From Microbispora catharanthi (GTDB lineage Bacteria; Actinomycetota; Actinomycetes; Streptosporangiales; Streptosporangiaceae), in assembly GCF_006334915.2 (NCBI RefSeq), contig NZ_VDMA02000014.1, positions 1 to 64,000 of the forward strand: a stretch of 64,000 nt of DNA, read 5' to 3'. The translations under genes and the position numbers were made by a program. The notes beneath the pieces were generated by a model. It searched no databases and was not told where the DNA came from. It saw nothing but the letters and a program-made list of their open reading frames with translations. Below are positions 42,526 to 52,091 of this stretch, piece after piece (positions within the stretch are counted from its first letter, which is position 1; every line of letters starts with the position of its first letter).

Positions 42526-43968
42526 ATGAACCTGCAGGGCCGCTTCTCCATCACCAGCCGCATCACCCTGTTCACCGGGGTGGTGGCGACCCTGCTGTGC
42601 GCGCTGCTGGCCCTGCTCCTCATGACGGCCGTGCACCGCTACGCCAGCGACACCGTCACCAGGGAGGTCGCGGCGGCGGGCGGCCGCGTGGCCGTCCAGA
42701 TGGAGCGGGGACAGCTGGCCTACCCCCTTGCCGAGCGCGAGTTCCGCCACCTTCAGGTGGTCGACCCGTCCGGCCGCGTGGTCGCTTCGACCCCCGATGT
42801 GCGGGGCATGCCGAGGATGGCGCGCTTCATTCCGCGGGACAGCAGGAACAGCGCGACCTGCGTCGTGTGCGGCGGCATCTTCGCGGCTGCCGACTGCAAC
42901 ATCGTCGTGGCGCAGTGGGCGCACCGCGCGGGCGAGAGGTGGATGGTCTACAGCGCTTCCCCGGAGGTGCCCCCGTGGGTCGACCCCCGCTTGGCCGGGC
43001 TGGTGGGAGTGGGCGCGGCGGCGCTGGCCGCGGCGATCACCTACCTCGGCTACCGGAACGTACGGGCATCGCTCAGGCCGGTGAACGCCATTCGGGCGGA
43101 GCTCGACGAGATCAACGGGGACTGCCCCAGTCGCCGTGTGCCGGTGCCGGCCACGGACGACGAGATCCAGGGGATGGCCGAGAGCGTCAACCACACGCTC
43201 GGCCGGTTGGACACCGCGCTGCGGCAGGTCCAGAGCGCGCTGCGGCAACAGCGTGAGTTCGTCTCCAACGCCTCCCACGACCTGCGCACTCCGATAGCGG
43301 CCATGCGCGCGGAGGTGGAGGACGGGCTTCTCGCGCCGCAGGAGACCAGCGTGCCCGAGCTGGGTTCGGTCCTCCTGCCCAGCCTCGACCGGCTGCAGGC
43401 GATCGTGCACGACCTGCTCACCCTCGAACGACTCGACCACGGCATGCGCGGAGATCAGCACCGGCTCGATCTGGCCGAGGTCGTGGCCGCTGAGCTGCGC
43501 AACCGCCGTCACCCGGCCAAGCGGATCGAATCCGCCCTCCAGCCCGGGGCGCTCGTGCTGGGCGACAGGGTGGGTCTGGCCCGCCTGCTGACCAACCTTC
43601 TCGACAACGCCGAACGGCACGCCTCCTCGACGATCACCGTGTCCGTACGGCACGAGCCCGGCGGCGACGGCGGCGATCGCCGCTTCCCCCAGGGGAGGGC
43701 GGTGCTGGAAGTCGTCGACGACGGGCCGGGCATCGAACGGGACAAGCGCGAGATGGTGTTCGACCGGTTCACCCGGTTGGACGCGGCTCGCAGCAGGGAC
43801 GCCGGGGGCGCGGGGCTGGGACTGCCGATCGCCAGGCAGATCGCGCAGACCCACGACGGCAGCCTGACGATCGAGGACAGCCCCGTCGGCGCCCGCTTCG
43901 TCCTGTGCCTCCCGTCCGCCCCTGCCGAGGTGACGACGGCACCGGCCGACGACAGCCTGTCTTCCTGA
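42526..43968 (+). CDS. Orphan sensor histidine kinase
   Basis: 480 residues. Two membrane helices (about residues 14-37 and 155-175) enclose an outer sensor region of about 115 residues that contains an unusual Cys cluster (SATCVVCGGIFAAADCN). A HAMP-like linker (LRPVNAIRAELDEING) leads to the phospho-acceptor H box FVSNASHDLRTPIAAMRAEV, then the N box LLTNLLDNAERHA, G1 EVVDDGPGIER and G2 GGAGLGLPIARQIA of the ATPase domain. GGAGGGG precedes the ATG. No response regulator is adjacent, unlike most such kinases, so the partner is elsewhere or lost. The 290 bases between attR and this gene hold no gene. Confidence 0.88.
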   Translation: MNLQGRFSITSRITLFTGVVATLLCALLALLLMTAVHRYASDTVTREVAAAGGRVAVQMERGQLAYPLAEREFRHLQVVDPSGRVVASTPDVRGMPRMARFIPRDSRNSATCVVCGGIFAAADCNIVVAQWAHRAGERWMVYSASPEVPPWVDPRLAGLVGVGAAALAAAITYLGYRNVRASLRPVNAIRAELDEINGDCPSRRVPVPATDDEIQGMAESVNHTLGRLDTALRQVQSALRQQREFVSNASHDLRTPIAAMRAEVEDGLLAPQETSVPELGSVLLPSLDRLQAIVHDLLTLERLDHGMRGDQHRLDLAEVVAAELRNRRHPAKRIESALQPGALVLGDRVGLARLLTNLLDNAERHASSTITVSVRHEPGGDGGDRRFPQGRAVLEVVDDGPGIERDKREMVFDRFTRLDAARSRDAGGAGLGLPIARQIAQTHDGSLTIEDSPVGARFVLCLPSAPAEVTTAPADDSLSS

Positions 43969-43987
43969 ACCCCCCGGTCCGCGAGAA

Positions 43988-44905
43988 TCACCTTCGGCCT
44001 TCCACCTCGGACAGACCGAAGATCCTGGCGGCGTTGTCGTGACAGACCGCGCGCAGCCACCCGTCCCCGAGCTCCAGGCCGGCGAGGGCCGACAGCGCCT
44101 CCGCGTACGGGTAGGGGATGTTGGGGAAGTCGGTGCCGAGCAGGACGCGGTCCTGAAGCTCCAGCAGCAGCGGGACGGCATCCCGGGGGAAGGGCGCGGT
44201 CTCCTCGGTGAAGCCGGTGAAGGCCATCGTCGTGTCCAGGCAGACCGCCGGATGACGCAGGGCCAGGGCGAGGAACTCGGCGTACTCGGGAGTGCCCATG
44301 TGGGCGATCACGAGCGGCAGCCGGGGATGCCGGGCGAGCAGGGCCGCGATCGGCTCCGGCCCGGTGTGCGGGCCGGGGGCCGGGCCTGATCCGCAGTGTG
44401 TCACCACCGGGACGCCGTGATCCTCCAGCAGCCCCCAGACCTCGTCGAGCAGCGGATCGTTCGGGTCGTACCCGCCGACCTGGAGGTGCGCCTTGAACAC
44501 CCGGGCACCCGCCTCGACCGCCCGCGCGACGTATCGCGCGGCGCCGGGTTCGGGGAAGAACGTCGCCGTGTGCAGGCAGCCGGGCACCCGGGCGGCGAAG
44601 CCGGCGGCCCAGTCGTTCAGCCACTCCGCCATGCCGGGCTTGTGGGGGTAGAGCATGGAGGTGAACGCCCGCACGCCGAACGCCCTGAGCCGTTCGACGC
44701 GGTCGTCCTCGGGCAGCCGGTAGGTGATCGGCCAGGTCCGGCCGACGAGCGGCCCGGCGGAGTCGAAGTACGCCCACACCTTGGTCAGGACGCGTTCCGG
44801 CATGAAATGGGTGTGGACGTCGATCAGACCGGGCAGGCCCAGCCTCCGCCAGAACGCGTTCACGTGTCGGATGTCGTCGTCCGCGGCAAGTGTCTCGTCC
44901 GGCAT
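43988..44905 (-). CDS. Amidohydrolase-2 family protein (ACMSD-like TIM barrel)
   Basis: 305 residues. Metal-binding signature LPGLIDVHTHFMPERV (HxH) at residues about 25-40; further ligands in VPVVTHCGSGPAPGP and LPLVIAHMGTPEYAEF, and the catalytic Asp in DRVLLGTDFPNIPYPYAEAL. This is the layout of amidohydrolase-2 enzymes, which hydrolyse or decarboxylate small acids; the substrate is unknown. A possible -10 TAGCGT lies eight bases before the ATG. It is convergent with the histidine kinase gene and lies beside the YafY-type regulator, ten bases beyond whose stop codon it starts, so the two may be co-transcribed. Confidence 0.85.
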   Translation of the reverse strand: MPDETLAADDDIRHVNAFWRRLGLPGLIDVHTHFMPERVLTKVWAYFDSAGPLVGRTWPITYRLPEDDRVERLRAFGVRAFTSMLYPHKPGMAEWLNDWAAGFAARVPGCLHTATFFPEPGAARYVARAVEAGARVFKAHLQVGGYDPNDPLLDEVWGLLEDHGVPVVTHCGSGPAPGPHTGPEPIAALLARHPRLPLVIAHMGTPEYAEFLALALRHPAVCLDTTMAFTGFTEETAPFPRDAVPLLLELQDRVLLGTDFPNIPYPYAEALSALAGLELGDGWLRAVCHDNAARIFGLSEVEGRR

Positions 44906-44916
44906 GACCTCAGACG

Positions 44917-45873
44917 CTACCCGCCCCCCGCCGCCCGGTAGCGCTCGGCGAGCGCACGCAGGTGGGCGCGCAGCTCGGGCGGGTCGAGCACGGTGAAGGG
45001 CACGTCGAGCGCGGTGAGGAAGGCCGTCAGATTGTGAAGTGAGTCGCCGCCTGTCTCCAGCACGCAGGCGTCCGCGCCGTCGGCGCGCAGCAGGCCGGCC
45101 GCGGCGGTGAGCCTCGCGCCCATGACCTCGACGGGCGCGTGCAGCCTCACGACGGCAGGGTGCCTCCAGGCGGCCGAGCCCGCCCCGCGTACGACGTGGG
45201 CGGCGGCGTCGCCCTCGGGTGGTTCGCGCGGGGTGAAGCGGGGGCCGTTGGGGGTGCGGAGCCGCACGCGGTCGGCGCGGAAGGTCCGCCAGTCGCGCCG
45301 GTCGACGTCCCAGGCCAGCAGATACCAGCGCCGCCCGGTGAACACGAGCCGGTGCGGCTCGGCCGTGCGGCGCCCCTCGTCGCCCCGGTGGTCGAGGTAG
45401 TCGAAGCGCAGGGTCTCGTGGTCGCGGACGGCCGCGGCGATCGATGTCAGCGTCTCCGGATCCACGGTGGGGCCGTGGCCCGGCACCGCGACCGTGGCGG
45501 CGCGTACGGCCTCGATCCGGTGCCGCAGCCGCGACGGCAGCATGCGCTGGAGCTTGGTGAGCGCGCGCAGCGAGGTCTCCTCGATGCCGGTCACGGTGCT
45601 GCCCGCGGCGGCCTGCAGGCTGACGACCACCGCGACGACCTCCTCGTCGTTTAGCAGCAGCGGGGGCAGGGCGGACCCCGCGCCCAGCCGGTAACCGCCG
45701 GCCGTGCCGGTCGTCGAGTGGATCTCGTAGCCCATGATGCGCAGCCGCTCGACGTCGTTGCGCACAGTTCTGGTGGTCACCGCGAGCCGGTCCGCCAGCT
45801 CGGCGCCGGACCAGCCGGGCCGCGCCTGGAGCAGCGCCAGCAACCGCAGCAGCCGTACGGAGGTTTCCAGCAT
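44917..45873 (-). CDS. WYL-domain (YafY/DeoR-type) transcriptional regulator
   Basis: 318 residues from ATG 45873 (MLETSVRLLRLLALLQARPG); the frame runs 14 codons further upstream. The N-terminal helix-turn-helix reads WSGAELADRLAVTTRTVRND-VERL, followed by a WYL domain (HRLVFTGRRWYLLAWDVDRR, RADRVRL) and a C-terminal WCX extension (LHNLTAFLTALDVPF). Such proteins sense nucleotides or small ligands through the WYL domain. It is divergent from a VOC protein gene about 80 bp away, a common pairing in actinomycetes (from memory), suggesting that it controls that gene. Confidence 0.88.
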   Translation of the reverse strand: MLETSVRLLRLLALLQARPGWSGAELADRLAVTTRTVRNDVERLRIMGYEIHSTTGTAGGYRLGAGSALPPLLLNDEEVVAVVVSLQAAAGSTVTGIEETSLRALTKLQRMLPSRLRHRIEAVRAATVAVPGHGPTVDPETLTSIAAAVRDHETLRFDYLDHRGDEGRRTAEPHRLVFTGRRWYLLAWDVDRRDWRTFRADRVRLRTPNGPRFTPREPPEGDAAAHVVRGAGSAAWRHPAVVRLHAPVEVMGARLTAAAGLLRADGADACVLETGGDSLHNLTAFLTALDVPFTVLDPPELRAHLRALAERYRAAGGG

Positions 45874-45952
45874 GGCCACAGTCTCCCGCGCGTTGCGGAA
45901 CCGCACGTTCCTCAAGGCCTCCTAGCGTTCATCTCCGACGAAGGGAGCACGA

Positions 45953-46363
45953 ATGTTGCGCGGAATGACGACCGTGAGTTTCCGGGCGGACGACGTCGAG
46001 CAGGCGAAGAGGTGGTACGCGGAGCTGCTCGGTGTGGAGGCGTACTTCGAGCGCCGGGGACCGGACGGGCGGCTCGCCTACGCCGAGTTCCGCCTCGGTG
46101 ATTACCAGCACGAACTGGGACTGATCGACCGCCGCTACGCGCCGCACGACGCGGGCGGGCCGGGCGGGGCCGTCGTCTACTGGCACGTCGACGACGTGAC
46201 GGCGAGCCTGGCCAGGCTGCTGTCGATGGGCGCCGCCCAGCACGAGGCGCCGACGGAGCGCGGCCCCGGGTTCGTCACCGCCTCGGTCGCCGACCCGTTC
46301 GGCAACATCGTGGGGATCATGTACAACGCCCACTACCTGGAGGTCCTCGACGGCCGCGCCTGA
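45953..46363 (+). CDS. VOC (glyoxalase/bleomycin-resistance-like) family protein
   Basis: 136 residues. Two beta-alpha-beta-beta-beta modules: VSFRADDVEQAKRWYAELLG with YAEFRLGDYQHELGL, then AVVYWHVDDVTASLARLLSM with VASVADPFGN-like FGNIVGIMYN, the usual end of these proteins. Metal ligands would be a His and Glu in these strands, and dimers form the active site. AAGGGAG precedes the ATG at a good distance. It is divergent from the YafY-like regulator; the substrate is unknown. Confidence 0.85.
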   Translation: MLRGMTTVSFRADDVEQAKRWYAELLGVEAYFERRGPDGRLAYAEFRLGDYQHELGLIDRRYAPHDAGGPGGAVVYWHVDDVTASLARLLSMGAAQHEAPTERGPGFVTASVADPFGNIVGIMYNAHYLEVLDGRA

Positions 46364-46433
46364 AAGTCGCAGCACCGTGCGCCGCCCACGAGGCGCATAC
46401 GGCCATCGCAGAACGCGGGGTGCCCGGCCGGGT

Positions 46434-47807
46434 TCAGCCGAGGCCGGCGTACTGGCGGGGGCGCAGGGCCTGGGCGCGCAGCGCGGCGAGCGCGGCGCGC
46501 CGCCCGGCGTCCGTGAGCCGCCACGGCACGGCGCCCGCCGCACGCCTCGCGCTCTCGGACGCTCGGCCCACCGCCGTCTCCAGGGCTGGGCCCGTCGCCT
46601 CCGGCGTGTGGGCCGCGGCCTCCAGCCCGAGGGCGTCGAGGCGGTGCCGGAGCCGGGCGAGCGGGCCGGTGAGGTCGGCGCCGCCGACCCGGCCGCCGTC
46701 CGTGGCGCGCCAGCCCTCGCCGTTGACCACCTCGGCGACCCGGTCGCGCAGCTCGCCGTCCCGCACCACGTCGCGGTCCACCAGGATCATCAGTGCCGAC
46801 TCGCGGATGGAGACCTCGAAGTCGTGCTCCCCGGGGGCGGGGACGAGCAGCGTGGGCGCGGCCGCCTCCCACATCGCGGCGCGGTCGTCCAGCAGGTTCC
46901 TGCCCGTGGTGGTGAGCACCAGCCTCCGGCCGCTGCGCCGCAGCGCCCCGAGATCGTGTACGGCGATCTGCCGCAGCTCGGTGAGAGCGGGTACGTCGGC
47001 CTCGCCGCGCACCACCCCGGACCTGGTCCGATTGCCCCAGCCGAACCGGTCGGCCGCCTCGGCGGCCACGGCACGCCCGACGTTGAGCCGCTCGGTCAGG
47101 CGGACCCCGGTGCGGGCCAGGCCGAGCAGCCAGCGCAGCGGTTCAAGGTGCGGCTCGTCCGGAGCCGCGATGGGGGCGTGCAGCCGCACCTCGAAGGGCT
47201 GGGCGAGCTCGCGGCGGGCGGTGCCGCGTCCGAGCACCCAGCGGTTCAGCCGCTCGCCGTGGACCCGGTGCAGCCAGCAGTCGCCGCCCAGCTCGGCGCG
47301 GGGCGCGGTGAGCCAGCGGCGGGTCAGCTCCTCACGGTCCACCGGGTCGCCGGTGACGATGGCCAGCTCCAGGGCGGCCGCGCACGCGACGTGCGCCCCG
47401 AGCTCCTCAGGCCCCATGATCGAGCTCCACGACAGCTCGGCGACGTCCGGGGGCAGCACCCCGGTGGCCTCGAGCTCACGGTGGTAGGCCGCGGCCCCGG
47501 CCTCCTCGCCCTCCCTGGCGTACGTCAGCAGGATCCGGGCGGTGGCCGGGGAGTCGCACAGGGCGGCGTAACGCTCCATGCCCGCGAGCCTGAGCAGCCG
47601 GCCGAGGGCCCTGGCGATGGTCGCCTGGTCGCCCGGCACCTTGATCGGCAGCGTGTACCAGAGGAACTCGCACACGTCGAACTGGCTGATGGTCTCCAGC
47701 GCCTCGCCGCCGGCGAGCCACTCGACCGCGACGCGGGCGGGCTCGGCGATGTCCGGCTCGGAGCGCTCCAGTTGGGCGAGGAGCGCGGCGACGTCAGGTG
47801 CGGGCAT
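46434..47807 (-). CDS. Hypothetical protein, actinobacterial, helical
   Basis: 457 residues starting MPAPDVAALLAQLERSEPD. Long and mostly helical, with Trp/Arg motifs (FDVCEFLWYTLPIKVPGD, LRLAGMERYAALCDSP, LGGDCWLHRVHGERLNRW) and a winged-helix-like section near the end (ELRQIAVHDLGALRRSGRRL-VLTTTGRNLL) like that of large DUF-type proteins with terminal HTH domains. No catalytic motif. I do not recognise the family. The start is inferred from the first Met before conserved-looking sequence; no clear ribosome site precedes it. Confidence 0.65.
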   Translation of the reverse strand: MPAPDVAALLAQLERSEPDIAEPARVAVEWLAGGEALETISQFDVCEFLWYTLPIKVPGDQATIARALGRLLRLAGMERYAALCDSPATARILLTYAREGEEAGAAAYHRELEATGVLPPDVAELSWSSIMGPEELGAHVACAAALELAIVTGDPVDREELTRRWLTAPRAELGGDCWLHRVHGERLNRWVLGRGTARRELAQPFEVRLHAPIAAPDEPHLEPLRWLLGLARTGVRLTERLNVGRAVAAEAADRFGWGNRTRSGVVRGEADVPALTELRQIAVHDLGALRRSGRRLVLTTTGRNLLDDRAAMWEAAAPTLLVPAPGEHDFEVSIRESALMILVDRDVVRDGELRDRVAEVVNGEGWRATDGGRVGGADLTGPLARLRHRLDALGLEAAAHTPEATGPALETAVGRASESARRAAGAVPWRLTDAGRRAALAALRAQALRPRQYAGLG

Positions 47808-47923
47808 GACCCGCAGTCTGCCGTATCGACCCCATCGTTGACGACGACCCGGCATCACTCGCGACCACCCCCCCTCTGGGTGCACCTTAGGGCGCGACGT
47901 ACGCGCCCAACCATACGGGGGTG

Positions 47924-49531
47924 TCAGATCCACGAGTCGAACAGCATCCTCGCGTGCCAGGAGTCGTACGGGATGGACTCGGCGGCGATCACGGGATAGA
48001 GCCACCCGAAGTTCACCAGAGCCAGGAGCACGAACGCGCCGACCACGGCCGTGCCGGTCACACGCCGGTTGGGCTGGGCCGGATTCTCCCTGCCGATGAT
48101 CAGCCCGCAGGCCAGCACGAGTGCCAGGATCATGAACGGCACCATCGGCATCGCGTAGAACATGAACATCGTCCGGTTGTCCGCGATGGCGAAGTAGAAC
48201 CACGGCAGCCATCCGGCGGCGTAGCCGAGCAGCACCGCGCCCGCCCGCCAGTCGCGGGTCGCGACGTACCAGGCGATCATGCCGATCAGCGCGAGCACAC
48301 CGGCGAACCAGATGACCGGCGTTCCGGTGCCGAGGACCGCCCAGGAGCAGGAGGCGGCGCCGCAGTTCTTCGGCGACTCGTAGAAGAACGCCACCGGGCG
48401 CAGCAGCAGCGGCCACTGCCACGGCTCGGACTGGTACGGGTGGCTCGTCTCCAGACCGGTGTGGAAGGTGAGCACCTGCTTCTGGTAGTCGAACCACGAG
48501 CGGAGCGAGTCGATGACGAAGTAGACCGGGCCGCTCGAAGTGGCCTGGTCCCAGTTGCGGCCGTATCCCTTGTCGGTGACGAACCACCCCGTGAACGACA
48601 GGACGTAGGTGACGATCGGGACGACCGCCATCCACGCGGCGGCGAGGGGCAGGTCGCGTCGGACGACCACGCCGTACGGCCGGGGCGTTCCGACGGCCCG
48701 CCGGGCGCCCGCGTCCCACAGCAGCGACATGATCGCGAAGGCGGCGATGTAGAAGCCGCCGGTCCACTTGGTGGCCATGGCCAGGCCGAGGCACACCCCG
48801 GCGGCCAGGCGCCAAGGCCGCAGGCCCAGCCGCGGACCGTCCGCGGGCGACCCCGCCTCGCGCCAGTCCGCGAGCCGGCCGCGGGACCAGTCCCGGTCGG
48901 CCACGAGGCAGGCGAAACCGGCGAGCACCCAGAACATCAGGAAGATGTCCAGCAGCGCCGTACGGGACAGCACGAAGTGGAGGGCGTCGAGGGACAGCAG
49001 CAGGCCCGCCGCGCAGCCGAGCAGCGTCGAGCGGGTCATCCTGCGGGCGGTGCGGGCGAGGATCAGGATGGACAGCGTGCCGAGCAGCGCGGCGGTGAAG
49101 CGCCAGCCGAACGGGTTCGCTCCGAAGATCATCTCGCCGAAGCCGATCAGCCACTTGCCGACCGGCGGGTGCACCACGTAGGAGGCGCACTCGCCCACCG
49201 AGCCGCACTGCTTGAAGATGTGCTCGTTGCCGGCGAGCAGGAGCTTGTCCGCGCCGTCCACGAACTGCCGTTCGACGCCGTACTTGACGGTGGCGAAGGC
49301 GTCCTTGGCGTAGTACGTCTCGTCGAAGACGACCGAATGCGGTGTGCCCAGCCGGTAGAACCGGAGGAACCCGCCAAAGAGGGCGACCAGGATGGGGCCG
49401 AGCCAGCCCCACATGGCGCTGCCGGGCATGGGCGGCACGAGCCGGTCGCGCAGGGAAACCGCGGGAGCGTTGTCCTGTGGTCCCTCTTCCGGCTGCTCGA
49501 ACGCCTTGTGAGAATAGTCGGTCACGGCCAC
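47924..49531 (-). CDS. pmt: Protein O-mannosyltransferase (GT39)
   Basis: 535 residues, about 11-12 membrane helices. Transfers mannose from polyprenyl-phosphate-mannose to Ser/Thr of secreted proteins at the outer face of the membrane. The catalytic loop after the first helix is SVVFDETYYAKDAFATVKYG with the essential Asp-Glu; the second loop has YVVHPPVGKWLIGFGEM, also conserved in PMT proteins. GTG start at 49531. It is divergent from rsmI, as Rv1002c is from Rv1003. A polyprenyl-phosphate-mannose synthase must act elsewhere, perhaps related to the GT2 at 52460. Confidence 0.93.
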   Translation of the reverse strand: MAVTDYSHKAFEQPEEGPQDNAPAVSLRDRLVPPMPGSAMWGWLGPILVALFGGFLRFYRLGTPHSVVFDETYYAKDAFATVKYGVERQFVDGADKLLLAGNEHIFKQCGSVGECASYVVHPPVGKWLIGFGEMIFGANPFGWRFTAALLGTLSILILARTARRMTRSTLLGCAAGLLLSLDALHFVLSRTALLDIFLMFWVLAGFACLVADRDWSRGRLADWREAGSPADGPRLGLRPWRLAAGVCLGLAMATKWTGGFYIAAFAIMSLLWDAGARRAVGTPRPYGVVVRRDLPLAAAWMAVVPIVTYVLSFTGWFVTDKGYGRNWDQATSSGPVYFVIDSLRSWFDYQKQVLTFHTGLETSHPYQSEPWQWPLLLRPVAFFYESPKNCGAASCSWAVLGTGTPVIWFAGVLALIGMIAWYVATRDWRAGAVLLGYAAGWLPWFYFAIADNRTMFMFYAMPMVPFMILALVLACGLIIGRENPAQPNRRVTGTAVVGAFVLLALVNFGWLYPVIAAESIPYDSWHARMLFDSWI

Positions 49532-49625
49532 GCCGACAGATTACTGGTGAGTCCCCGCCAAGGACACGGGTCGCGCGTGGATTGGGCCAACCGGCCGCTC
49601 GTCGATGAATGTTTCACGCCCGCCA

Positions 49626-49631
49626 TAGGGT
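49626..49631 (+). promoter_or_regulatory. -10 box of leaderless rsmI promoter
   Basis: TAGGGT, six bases before the rsmI GTG, in the 106-bp divergent gap with pmt. There is no ribosome site before the start. Confidence 0.6.
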
Positions 49632-49637
49632 GGATGC

Positions 49638-50459
49638 GTGCTCGTTCTCGCCGCAGCCCCGATCGGCCAGCCCAAAGACGCGTCCCCACGGCTGCGCGAG
49701 GTGCTCGCCGCGGCCGACGTGATCGCTGCGGAGGACACCCGCCGGCTGCGGCGGCTCGCGGCCGACCTGGAGATCGCCATCGGGGGCCGCGTGGTGTCCT
49801 ACTACGACGCCAACGAGAGTGCCAGGGCCGCCGAGTTGCTGGAGGCGCTGCGCGAGGGACGGACCGTCGTCGTGATCACCGACGCGGGGATGCCGGGCGT
49901 CTCCGACCCCGGCTATCGGCTCACCCGCCTCGCGGTCGAGGCCGGTCTGCCCGTGACGGCGCTGCCCGGCCCGTCGGCGGTGACGACCGCCCTCGCCGTC
50001 TCCGGCCTGCCGAGCGACCGGTTCTGCTTCGAGGGGTTCCCTCCGCGAAAGCCGGGGGAGCGGGCCAGGCGGCTGGCGGCGCTGGCGGCCGAGGAGCGCA
50101 CGATGGTGTTCTTCGAGGCGCCGCACCGCCTGCACGCGACCTTGGAGGCGATGGCGGAGGCCTTCGGCGCGCAGCGGCCCGCCGCCGTCTGCCGGGAGCT
50201 CACCAAGACCTACGAGGAGGTGCGGCGCGGCGGCCTCGGCGAGCTGGCCGAATGGGCCGCGGGCGAGGTCAGGGGCGAGATCACGCTGGTGGTGGCGGGA
50301 CGGACCGCCGAGGAGGCCGCGCCGGGCATCGAGGAACTGGTCGAGGAGGTGGCCAGGCGCGAGGGCGCGGGCGTGCCACGCAAGCAGGCCATCGTCGAGG
50401 TGGCCAAGTCGGCCGGCGTCCCCAAGCGCGACCTCTACAACGCCGTCCACGGCGTCTGA
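49638..50459 (+). CDS. rsmI: 16S rRNA (cytidine-1402-2'-O)-methyltransferase
   Basis: 273 residues; methylates the ribose of C1402 in the 16S rRNA decoding centre. SAM-binding TP-methylase signatures: AAPIGQPKDASPRLREVL, VIAAEDTRRLRRLAADL, VVITDAGMPGVSDPGYRLTR and LPGPSAVTTALAVSGL. The C-terminal extension is RKQAIVEVAKSAGVPKRDLY. Length and order are normal for RsmI. Start GTG with a leaderless -10 box. Confidence 0.93.
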   Translation: MLVLAAAPIGQPKDASPRLREVLAAADVIAAEDTRRLRRLAADLEIAIGGRVVSYYDANESARAAELLEALREGRTVVVITDAGMPGVSDPGYRLTRLAVEAGLPVTALPGPSAVTTALAVSGLPSDRFCFEGFPPRKPGERARRLAALAAEERTMVFFEAPHRLHATLEAMAEAFGAQRPAAVCRELTKTYEEVRRGGLGELAEWAAGEVRGEITLVVAGRTAEEAAPGIEELVEEVARREGAGVPRKQAIVEVAKSAGVPKRDLYNAVHGV

Positions 50460-50555
50460 CCCAGGGAAACGCCGACCCCGGGAAAACGCCCGACCCCGGG
50501 AAACGCGATCCGCGGCGCCTGACCCCCGGACGGGGGCCGGGCGCCGCGTGCCGGG

Positions 50556-52091
50556 TCAGCGGAGCGAGGGGCGGCGCCGCGATGACGGGCGCAGTGAAGA
50601 CGGGCGCAGTGGCGACAGGCGCAGGGAGGACAGCCGCGGCGAGGGGCGGCCCAGCAGACCGGCGGCGGTGATGCCGGCGGCGAGGCAGGCGAGCGGCACC
50701 GCGGGCAGCAGGTAGCGGTAGTCGAACTCGGCAGTCGCCGCCGGGGCCAGGATCAGTCCCACCGCCCCCAGCCAGGGCAGCAGTTCGGGCCCGCCGAGGT
50801 CGCGCCAGCGTCGCGCCACGCCGTACAGGCCGAACAACAGCAGCAGGCCCAGCACGATGCCCGGCAGCCGTACGACCTTCTGGTAGCCGATCATGATGTC
50901 CGACCACGGCGAGACCACGTGCGTCGCGGCCGGGCCGTTCTCGTACGCCTCGGCGTCCTTGTCCGTGGTGCTGTGGTAGGAGCTCCACTTGGGCAGCTTG
51001 CGGGTGTACTCGTTGTCGAACTCGTACTGCAGGAAGGTCTTGGCGTCGGGGAACCGCGGGCGGCCCCACTGGAAGGCGCGGAAGAAGTCCTTGGCCACCG
51101 CGGCCAGGTAGTCGCCCGGCTGGGACAGGATCGCCTTCTTCGCGAACGCGCTGGCGTTCGCGTTGATCTCCGGGGTGAACTTCATGCCCGAGCCGAAGAC
51201 GTGGAGCTGGTTCTGGTCGTCCCACCACAGGTACGCCTGCGCGGACAGGCCGCGGTCCTTGGGCGCGACGTTGATGCAGAGCAGCGCCAGCTCGAGCTCG
51301 CGGCGCTCGTCGATGTTCATCTTGTGGCAGTCGGCGAACAGCGACGTCCTCATGTAGAGGATCACCCCGTCGCTGTTGGTCATCGCGAACTGGCCGTTCA
51401 CCGCCTTGAACCAGCCCATGTAGGCGAGCACGGGCAGCGCGCACGCGGCGATCATGGCGGCGATCGGCTTCCAGCCCGCCCGCTTGATCACCAGATAGGC
51501 CACGACCAGGGCGAGGATGGGCAGGCCGATGCTCCGGGTCAGCGCCGTCAGCGCGAGCAGCAGGCCGACCACGGTCCCGCCCTGCCAGGTCATCCGCTCC
51601 CGCCACAGCACGAGCGTCACCACGCCCACGACGAGCAGGATGAACATGGTGTCCGACATGATCAGCTGTTCGAGCTGGATCTGGTAGGCGTCGAACATCA
51701 CGGGGGCGGCGGCCAGCGTCGCCCCCCAGCCTGGCATCCCAAATTTTCTGGTCAGCAGCGCATAGATAAGGAACGCCGCCGCCAGGCCCATGAGGTGCTG
51801 GGTCAACACCACGAGCGAGAAACTGTGGAACGGCTTGAGCAGCAGCAGCCAGAAGCTGTACCCGTCGGGGCGGATCGGGTGCGGACGCGGGCGCAGCGCC
51901 ACGGACACGTAGTCGTAGGAGTCGTTGAACCACATGGCCGGGCCGAAACCCAGCATCGTGACGATCCGCAGCACGAAGGCGACGCCGAGCGTGACCGCGA
52001 AGACCCGGTGGCGGCGCAGCAGGGCGAGCGGACGGCCCCAGCCGCCGACCGGGGAGGCGTTCACCGACGGAGGATCCGCGATCGCGACCAT
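50556..52091 (-). CDS. GT39-like membrane glycosyltransferase
   Basis: 511 residues with about 10-12 membrane helices. The first outer loop has WFNDSYDYVSVALRPRPHPI, with an acidic pair typical of GT-C enzymes (D..D), then a second loop RSIGLP and an extended outer domain (residues about 240-360). It probably uses a polyprenyl-phosphate sugar; the acceptor is unknown. The C-terminus ends in a degenerate Ser-Leu-Arg repeat (SPRLSSLRLSPLRPSSLRPS) encoded by short GC-rich repeats. ATG 52091 is preferred over the preceding TTG. Convergent with rsmI, with repeat-rich DNA (CCCGGGAAACGC units at 50462-50510) between. Confidence 0.8.
   Translation of the reverse strand: MVAIADPPSVNASPVGGWGRPLALLRRHRVFAVTLGVAFVLRIVTMLGFGPAMWFNDSYDYVSVALRPRPHPIRPDGYSFWLLLLKPFHSFSLVVLTQHLMGLAAAFLIYALLTRKFGMPGWGATLAAAPVMFDAYQIQLEQLIMSDTMFILLVVGVVTLVLWRERMTWQGGTVVGLLLALTALTRSIGLPILALVVAYLVIKRAGWKPIAAMIAACALPVLAYMGWFKAVNGQFAMTNSDGVILYMRTSLFADCHKMNIDERRELELALLCINVAPKDRGLSAQAYLWWDDQNQLHVFGSGMKFTPEINANASAFAKKAILSQPGDYLAAVAKDFFRAFQWGRPRFPDAKTFLQYEFDNEYTRKLPKWSSYHSTTDKDAEAYENGPAATHVVSPWSDIMIGYQKVVRLPGIVLGLLLLFGLYGVARRWRDLGGPELLPWLGAVGLILAPAATAEFDYRYLLPAVPLACLAAGITAAGLLGRPSPRLSSLRLSPLRPSSLRPSSRRRPSLR

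Noticed and set aside
42265-44181. Long reverse open frame across the histidine kinase
   Set aside because: The forward strand has every kinase motif in frame; the reverse frame is low-complexity.
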